From assembly GCA_005406025.1 (NCBI GenBank), contig BGZK01000137.1:186001-250000 (forward strand): a DNA stretch of 64,000 nucleotides, in the 5' to 3' direction. The notes under the pieces were generated by a model that made no database searches, was not told the DNA's origin, and saw nothing but the letters and a program-made list of their open reading frames with translations. A program made the translations under genes and the position numbers. Below are positions 41,901 to 50,900 of this stretch, piece after piece; position 1 is the stretch's first letter; every line of letters begins with the position of its first letter. The stretch is from Eumeta japonica. Lineage: Eukaryota > Arthropoda > Insecta > Lepidoptera > Psychidae.

Positions 41901-44900
41901 GCAGTATGCAGTTGCATTTTTGTACTATTTTCGCCCTTCAAAGAATGACCAATTAGACGGGTCGGTTTTAGACTAATCGAATTGAGACGGCCCGGATCTG
42001 AAAAACTGTCCTCGATCGGAAGCCATACCGTCGAGATAGCCTTGCTATTTTTTGACATCGATTCCGGGTCGTGCCGTAAGGGACGCCGCTATTTGATGGC
42101 CCTAAACGACTACTGTCAGCTGTCAGCTGCCCTATCATCACAAGGGTCGCTGGTGTCTATGTTACGTGGTTAGCCCTTTAAAGGATTACCCAGATTATAC
42201 TGCATATGTGTATGATGTATTTCGAAAGTACAACTCATGCGAACTCATATCTTTATTTACAAAATAAATCTATATGTTCAACCTTGCTAGTATGTACATT
42301 ACATTAAAAGTGTACCGAAAAAGTGATGTTTCCTATTTATGAATTACGAGTTCGGAACTCGTTTATATACAAACTGTATGAGTTTAAATAAGATAAAGGA
42401 TATGTTTCACGCCGTGTGTACGTCGGGGTGCGCAGAGACGTTTTCGTCCCGAACACGTCTGCTGCCCCATGTTAGTGTGTTTAGTGACTATATCAGCAAG
42501 TTCGAGAAACTGGCTCTGTACAACGACAACTAAGTGACATTGGTAGTTCCCGTGTTTATCACGCGGAAAAAGAAGAAGAAATTCTTCGCCATTTTAAAGA
42601 AGATCTGACTATATCAACAAACGCAGTTGCGAATCGGCTAACAGTATTAGAAAGAGACCTTGTTAAGAGGTTAGATTTCTGCAGATTTATGTAGCATGCT
42701 AATGCAAAGGATCCCATATTTTTCCAAAAGATTATGTGGACCGATGAATCCAGATTTGATCAAGATGGTATTACTAATTATCATAATGTACATTTTTGGA
42801 CCCAAAAAGAGTATGGAGATATTCAAAAAAAGAGTCCTACCGATTCTCAGCAACGATTTTCCCTCAACATCTGAATGGAAATTATTGATAATAATTTGTT
42901 TGAGCCGTATTTTCTACTCGAAATATATCAATATTTTTTAAGAAATTAATTTTTTGCTTTTATGGAAGATATGTTCCTAGAAATAAGGCAGTTTATGTTT
43001 TATCAACACGAAGGTTGTCCTGCGCACTTTCGTATATTCATATGACGCCAGGTTAATGACAATTTCCCTCTGCATTAGATAGGCAGAGGAGAGCCAAATC
43101 CATGGCCCGCGAGGAGCCCACATCTAATTCGAATGTATTATTACGTCTGGGAACAAAAGAATAGCCTCGTCTATGGAATTCAGCTAGTAACGTCCATAGA
43201 AGTGCTTCAAGAGCATATAATTAATCCGATTGGACTTATTCAACGTACATTAACTTTGAGAGTGATTAAAAGCAAATTAAGACGAAGAATGCGCATCTGT
43301 ATACTCAATAAGGGCTCTTACATAAAGCAAGAATTATAAATTAATAAATAAAGTTTATTTGGATATCTGAGGGTTTTTTTTTTAATTTTTTGGAATATCT
43401 GTCTACCTATAAGTTTTACTCAATACTTTGTATATTCTAAAAATCTACTTGACTTTATTGCTGATTATTTTTTTCAAGTACTTATGCAAGTGAGATTAAA
43501 CATTTATACCTTGTTGGATAGCCAGACAGATGGAGATATTTTTACATTGTTCTGCACGTTTTGTCATTATTGACTTTTTATTAATAAATGATTATTTTTG
43601 TTAAAGAATATGATAAAACATTGAACAGGTTCAAGTATTTTTCTAGTACTCTATCGAAACGATAAAATATTTTAGACGGATTTTTGTTCTTAAAGAAAAG
43701 AGAATTGTGAGTATAATATTTTTTTTTATAATTGTTGAACATGAAATTCTGGAATTTCCCAAAAAAAAACATTTTTTCGAATATCTCATAAACGGTTGGT
43801 TTTTGGATAATACATCAATTACTTATTAGCTTTGCTATACGGCCTCTACCGGAATACATCCAATAACCAGTAATCCTGTATATTGTCCTGCGTTCTCACA
43901 GTCCAATAAATGGGGACAAAACAAACTGCTTATTTCGTTAATTATCTCTTCTCATCTCTGTTAGATGATATACGAATTAATATGCTTTTTTCATCACGCA
44001 GCCAGTTTGTGGCCCGACGCAGAGTTGTTGGTTGTAGTATGCGCCGCAGCCGCTCGTGTCGGCCTCAAGATAGCTGCCCAACTGAATCACACAACAATAT
44101 TGAGAGGCGTTTTAGTGGCTTGCGGTGTACCGATGGACAAGCATGCTGATTTGTATCCAGTGCTGGTGGACGTGAGAACGGGTGAGAGTGATTCACTTCC
44201 AAGCGTATTTTTAAATATAGGTATTCATATAAGGTTATTATGAACTTTTATGTAAAACCCAACCAAATAAAGGCTCATTAAAAAAGTTTGTGTTTTATAG
44301 TCATTTTTAGGGTTCCGAATTACGAACACGGTATCCTTATAGTATCCTCATGTCCGTCCGTACGTATGTCACAGCCATTTTACTCAAACGTTACAGGATG
44401 TATATTGATGAAATCCGGAGTATAGGTGTCTTGTTTAAACCGCTACTTAGTTCAGGAGTTAAATAAAGTAAATCAATATTTCCAGGGGGGATACTCCATA
44501 CATACAACGGAAACTGAAAAAATTTTTTTTAGCAAACGTCAACGTGTGGCACATATTTTGACAGTTGTTTTTAAATCATTTTAAGCTTTTTTAGATTTTT
44601 TTTTGATTAAGTTAATATTTTCGGAAATAACCCCTCCGAAAGTAGCATAAATTGTGTGTCCTCTTTATTTTTTAAACCGTAATTCCAAAGAATATAAAAA
44701 AATTGTATATGGAAAAAGTAATGTTTAATAAATATTTTTAGTCACCTATAACTAGACGACTAAAGTGCTTATACCTATTATATGCAGGAAACATAGAAAA
44801 AAATGTAACTACATACTTTTTTCATCTGTACCGCATTTCTTTGTAGTAACGGTTTCGGAACCCTATAGTGCGCATGATCCGACATACTCTTAGCCGGTTT

Positions 44901-47900
44901 TTTTTTGTATAATTATCATAATTGATGTTTTCGTGTTAGTCTCCGCTCTCAGGAACAGTCTAATGTGTGATAATGTTTTTTTAAATAATTATGAAGTAAT
45001 CACGATATGAATATTAGGGTATCTAGGCTGTTCTAGACATTCATTTACTAATACAACATAAATTATGTTAAAGTCATAAACTGACGGCTTCAAAAACAAA
45101 TCTCAAAATCATCATCTCTTTCAAAACAGTTGTCATTTTGAAAGAGATGATTACAATAATGTGACAACACTCAAAAGCGTGTGTCTGGAGAGCCTATATT
45201 TGGGTAAAGTTATCGATTGTAGTAGACTTGGTATTCGTGCACTAATTTTTCTTTCAAAATTTGATAAAAGTGGAACAGGCGAGCTAAAATTGTACTCTAG
45301 CTACATACATATTTATGTGTTGAGTGGTTCTGAAGTATGTTCTTCCAGAACCTATCACCCTTTGAAGGGATGACTCTTGAAATTGTGCAGGATTATGTCT
45401 ATTTAAGACAAACAATCCAGTTAGGCACAAACAACATTAACAAAGAGACTGGCAGAAGAATCCAGCTAAGATAGTGGAATTATATGTATTATAATCTGCT
45501 TCCACCTTATTTAAGATTTTATATGGTAGTGATATTGCCATTTACAAACTGCGCCTCACACCACAGGACGCATCACCAATCTCCAGTTGCAGACCCATTT
45601 GACTTCTCTCTGTCTGAACACTCGCGATACGGCGAATCTGTTGCGTCTTATGGAGTCGGACGTAGCAATAAGCGATATAAGGGAACTATTAGCACCCATG
45701 ATGCGGAGATCGGAATGGAGCAAATCCATGAAGCAGGCGATAGCTGAACTCGAGGTTTTCGCCAGAAATGCTAAAGCCCTAGGCGCTGAAGTAAGTGTAA
45801 AGTTTTATAGCTTATGTGCCATACGTTTTTCGTAACTTTTACCGATTTAATTATAAATGCATTTTTAGCTACAAATACTATATATTTTGTAATATGTATT
45901 TTATGTACAGTAAGAATAATGGAATTTAGGTAGAACCTCATAAATTCAAGTAGTGGAAATGTTTTGCTGTGTATTTGATATTTTGGAATGTATTTTTAAA
46001 GCTATTGAATTTTTTGCCATTAATTTTACTTATAGTTCTTAACGATCCCTTTAAATCTCTCTGTTATTGGCCAAATATGTGAACTTTCAATGTCACATTT
46101 TTCAGGCTGTCAGGATATTTTTCTAGCTTTTGTTTGAGCAAATAATAAAAATCTATTTTTAAAAGTTCAATTTTTTAATGCAAAACCTAATTCAAGTTCT
46201 GAACTAGATTTATTTATCAACTAGAATTGACCTACATCAATATAGAATGGATTTCTTCATGTTTTATATTGATCTCATTTTAATTCCCTATCTTTGCCGT
46301 TAATTCTCCGACCCTGCTCACAATTTCAATTCTCATTCCACCTATTCTGATCATGATTTTACTGATCTATTTCTGCTCTTGGATATTGCAGTCAATGTTA
46401 ATTTTGTTAACAAGAGCAAAATCATATAAAATAGGTGGTATTATTAAACCAATTTAGATCTTATTATTTGAGTTTATTTTATTTTTGATTTATTTTATAT
46501 TGCTTAAATTTATAAGACGTTTGTATTCATTTGCTTAAAAATCCGCCATGTAAACATTGTTGTGAGATGACAGTAGTTTCAGTAGCAGTAGTCAAATTAA
46601 TGGCAGGAGTAGTTCAGGTCAGTACCTACCTGTATGGGTCTAAAATACTCCTGTCATAAATTTTATGACCCATTATATTTTCTCCATCTTAGATTACCTT
46701 TAATAACCATTTTCTCGCGGGAATGGTATATTTTTCAAGTATAAATGTTGGCCCATCTCTAAACAGAAAGTATTGCCTGTAGACCAATGCAAATAATTTT
46801 GAAATTGGTTTATTAATATAAACTCATGCCTATTTCACATAGTGGTAGGCAGAGACCATATATTTCCACATTGTACGATCTTTTCATATCTTTCTTGTTG
46901 TGCTGACATCCATCAATATCTTCATATAAGCTCCTTGGTTTAGGGTGCTTAAAATTTTGCCCTATTTTGATAATGTGCCACCGATTTGGTCTGCATAGGA
47001 TCGACCTAATATTAACTAATATCCTTCTGTGTATAATCTGTGTAAATATTTTTCTGTGGGAATGGGATATTTTACTACCATATTTATCGTAAGACCCGCT
47101 GTCTACAAATCTTGTCAGGTTCAAGTATATGGCGATTGTACTATTGCATTTAAATTATTTCAGACAGGCAGACAAATATATTTTGAAATTTGATCTTATT
47201 ATATACACAGAAACACGCACAGAACAATTATATCTAATTTTTATGTGTGTGTTTGTCACTGAACTATATGACAACTAACTTTGATAATTTTTTTGTATTA
47301 GTTTGAGTACATCCCTGGATGGTTTAGATTTCAATTGGACCCATTAGGAGGCACTGAAATCAGATTGTAGGATTTGTTTTTTAATAACATATTTTTTTTA
47401 CATAACATATAAGTCTAAAATTTACCCCCTCAACAATCCTCAATATTTTTTTAACAATAATGATAATTATTCAAATTTTCTGAGGACTTCATGAATAATT
47501 GACCTTCTGATAATGATTCATAGTTATGTTTGTGTACCATAGGTGGCGCTGACGTCGGATTATGTGGTATTTGACATGCACATCAATACATGCAGAAGTC
47601 ACTTGCGTCGTAGCTTAGCGTTGTTTCCACATTTCAATTTTGTTCGCTATATATCGATAGATATAGTATAAAATGTTTTTCAACCACCGTCGAGAAATTT
47701 CACTTTTTTTTTTAATTTTGCCTTGCGCAACAACAATAACACAAGACTTAAATGACAAGCAGTCTCAAATGTCACTTAGTACGTAGTTTATCGAAAAAAC
47801 GTTTGCTGGAATCTGCTAATAGTGGGCAAGCCAATGTTCGGGCAGGACGTCTGCCGGGTTCGCTACTAAATAATATGATCTTATATTTCATACAACAGTG

Positions 47901-50900
47901 AAAATAAGAGGCAAGTGCTTGTCAAATTTTATTGCAACATGACTGCACTTCTTGCTATAAGCTTGTTGTTATACAATTTGAAAACATGATTTTCATTTAT
48001 AAGAATTTGAAACTTTTGTTTTTTACCTTGATTATAATTTTAAGCGACATAAATTTCAGTTTTTTTCCGTATATCAATTTTCATATTAATATGTTTAAGT
48101 TGTGTCTTATCTAAGTATACTAAACTTTGAATTTTATGTGTTTTTATAGTGTCCCATAACAATCGCCCCCTGTTTGGCGTACAATGCTAGTCAACACGGC
48201 GGTGTCTTTTGGCAGGCTTTATGTGCCAGGAAACAGGATCAAAGTAAGACCGGGCAGGGGAAGCACAGATCTGGAGACTTGATTGCTGTTGGTGGCAGGT
48301 GATTCTATTCTTAATAATTATTTGTACATAAAAAAAAATGCTTTAAATAGCTTAAACAGTAATTGTAATTGTATAGGAATGAGTTAGTTGATTTTTCAGC
48401 TTCAACAAGTTTTTACTAATAAAGTGGTAAGGTTTGATAATATTTATTTGGTAATATTTATTGGTAATACGACTTCGTGTTTTTATCGCGGGCGCATCAA
48501 CAAGTGACTTTTTAACTCAAATCAAATTAAACTCGCTTTTTGTCTCGGAGAGTGCGTTAAGTTGTTGGTTCAGGACGATTATCACAACGGCGACAATGAT
48601 CAATAGTCACCCAATAGCATTGGCCCAGCGAACTTGGATTTTTAAGTCCTAACACTTCAATTTGAAATAACATTGTGGGAGTGTGTGCTCCTGTATTAGT
48701 ACACAAACATGATGCCATTGTGGTAACACTGTATATAGTTTTTTTTAATTATCAAATTTTCAATTAACATGGAAACAAGCGTTTTGGTGTATTATATGCA
48801 TAGGTCTCATTATATACTTTATATACACTGTAAAGCATATACAGTAAGCTGCATACGCTTCCCTTACGGTCAACGTACCGCAGCAAACAAAGGAATTGCA
48901 CACGATTCTTACATGCGACCAGAAATGAGATGACGTATCCTACAGTCAATGCACCACGATACAAAGTTCCGGACACGCATTCCATTCCCACGGTAAATGC
49001 CATCTTGTGATTGGCCAGTCAAACGTACACGTCATTTAGAATCAATCAGGAGCGGACGCGATGCATTCCCGTAACGCACGTTGCAACTCTACGCCACGCA
49101 GCAACTGCGCTTGGGAAGCACAGTTTGTACGTGGCACTCCCGAAATTAGACATGTTAATGTACGCAGTCTACGCGATAACATGAAATTGTTTTATCCTTC
49201 AAGTGACTTATCGTAAAATACAATAGTTGCTAACCACCCTTTTAATAAAGCAACTGTTACATTTACACATATTTTTCATAGATATAACACTTTAGTTGAA
49301 GAATTCTGGAAGGTGGCCAGAAGTGAAAAAGATGACGAATCGGAGCTGAGGAGTTGTTCGGTTGGTTTTTCAATGTCTCTAGAACGGATAGCAGCAATCG
49401 TAAAGAAAAGAGATATTGATTTACCTGAAGACATGAAAACTAACATAGAGGTAAGATACATCAAGTAGTAATAATAATGTAATAATATTAATATTTAATT
49501 TATATTAATCTATTAATGTTTTATGTTTCTTTGATACTGATAGGGATAAAATTATTTACTTTTTTTACATATGCAACTCTAAATTTACAAATACTTTTAT
49601 TGATACAGTTATCCAATAATAACTAATTTAGGAATAGCCAGCTTAGTTTCAATTCGTATTTTTATATTATTTGGAAAATAAAAGACATGTCAAAGTATAT
49701 AGTCTGACGATACTTTGTGTACTATATTCTTCAGCTGATGAATGGTTTGACATAAAGCTATATCTTCAAAAAAGTTTTGAGTTTTATGTTTGAGGTTGTT
49801 TAGGTCCCTGTGATGTTTTGATTTTATTATTGTTAACATCAACATATTAACATAACATTTAAGATAGACACGGTAACGTCAAACGTAAAAATGGTTCACT
49901 TAGGTAGCGAGCGAACCACTTATAAGAGTAATACAAAAATTTGTGTCATGGTCGGTAACGCCATCTACTGGTATAGAATGAATTCAGTGGCATTCATATG
50001 TCACGTGGGTGAAGTTGTGGAAGCCTTAGTAATTGGTGAGAGGATGTGCGTGACTGATTGGTCACAAGTGACGCGACGTCATTAATTTTTATTTAGCCGA
50101 TTATGAAATGACGCGTCGAATGTTACAATTCTCCAATAATACAGGAGACAAAGAAACGGGGAGTCGCAAATTATGCACGTGTCAGACCTCGTAACTTGTC
50201 GATTCATTCCCAAGTGTATTAATGTATTAAGTGTACAGTTTAGCTTTAGCATTAATATTAGAATTAAATTCTATAAGAGGACAAGATCTCTTAATTTCCT
50301 GGCATAATGTCCGAACCCAGAGACGATTCAGATATGGTCAGATATTTCAAGACGTATTGTCAGCGTTCTCCGTCATGTAAATAGGAAACCGTGCGAAAGT
50401 GAACAACTGAGATGAGTGCGATAAATCGTGAAACCTTTGAGGACCATTGTGAAGAATAGTAAGCGCGTCATCGAAACATTGATGTCATCGTCAATATTTT
50501 AATGATTTTTAGTCTGTTAAATTTTTATTTCACACGAGGTGATAATTCTCAATAAAAACAATCATTACTAGGCAAATACTGAAAAAAAATAGTTTTCACG
50601 AGCCCTTAATTTAAGCTAATTGTACAAATGAATCCTTTGTTTCTCGCTCTGCAGTCGGACAAAATCTGCGTGTGCATTTGGGGTGCGGCGGGCAGCGGAC
50701 GGGACTGCGCCGCGGCGAGTCGGCGCGCCGGGCTCGCGAGAGAGCTGTGGGCGGCCGGCTGCACCGTCTGCGTGGCCGAGTGCAGGAGCACGGGCGAGGC
50801 CCACGAGCTGACCGGCGCCAATTTGGTGGCGCTGTTGACCGACGACAGCGCCAATTCGGTGCGGCTCGCGCAATGGGACAAAACGAGGTGAGAAAAAATC

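Larger units (their letters stand above)
40621..43878 (+). mobile_element. Mariner-type (DUF4817) element in intron 17, carrying an insertion
   Basis: About 48-bp inverted repeats: CAGGATTACTGTTTATTGGA at the left and CAGGATTACTGGTTATTGGA (reverse strand) at the right, continuing through TGTATTCCGG-GGAGGCCGTATAG-type sequence. TA duplications are at 40619-40620 and 43879-43880. At 3258 bp it is far longer than usual, explained by foreign sequence at about 41700-42530 inside the coding region. Confidence 0.93.

Noticed and set aside
45484..45747. Overlapping + frame in the exon 19 region
   Set aside because: Wrong frame; the phase-matched frame gives the conserved GCN2 sequence.
48830..49140. 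GC-richer block in intron 20, possible SINE
   Set aside because: No A/B box pair, tail or terminal repeats could be shown.
50080..50330. Possible solo LTR or primer-binding site (TGGCATAATGTCCGAACCC region)
   Set aside because: No second LTR, no TG...CA ends with target duplication, and no gag/pol coding nearby.
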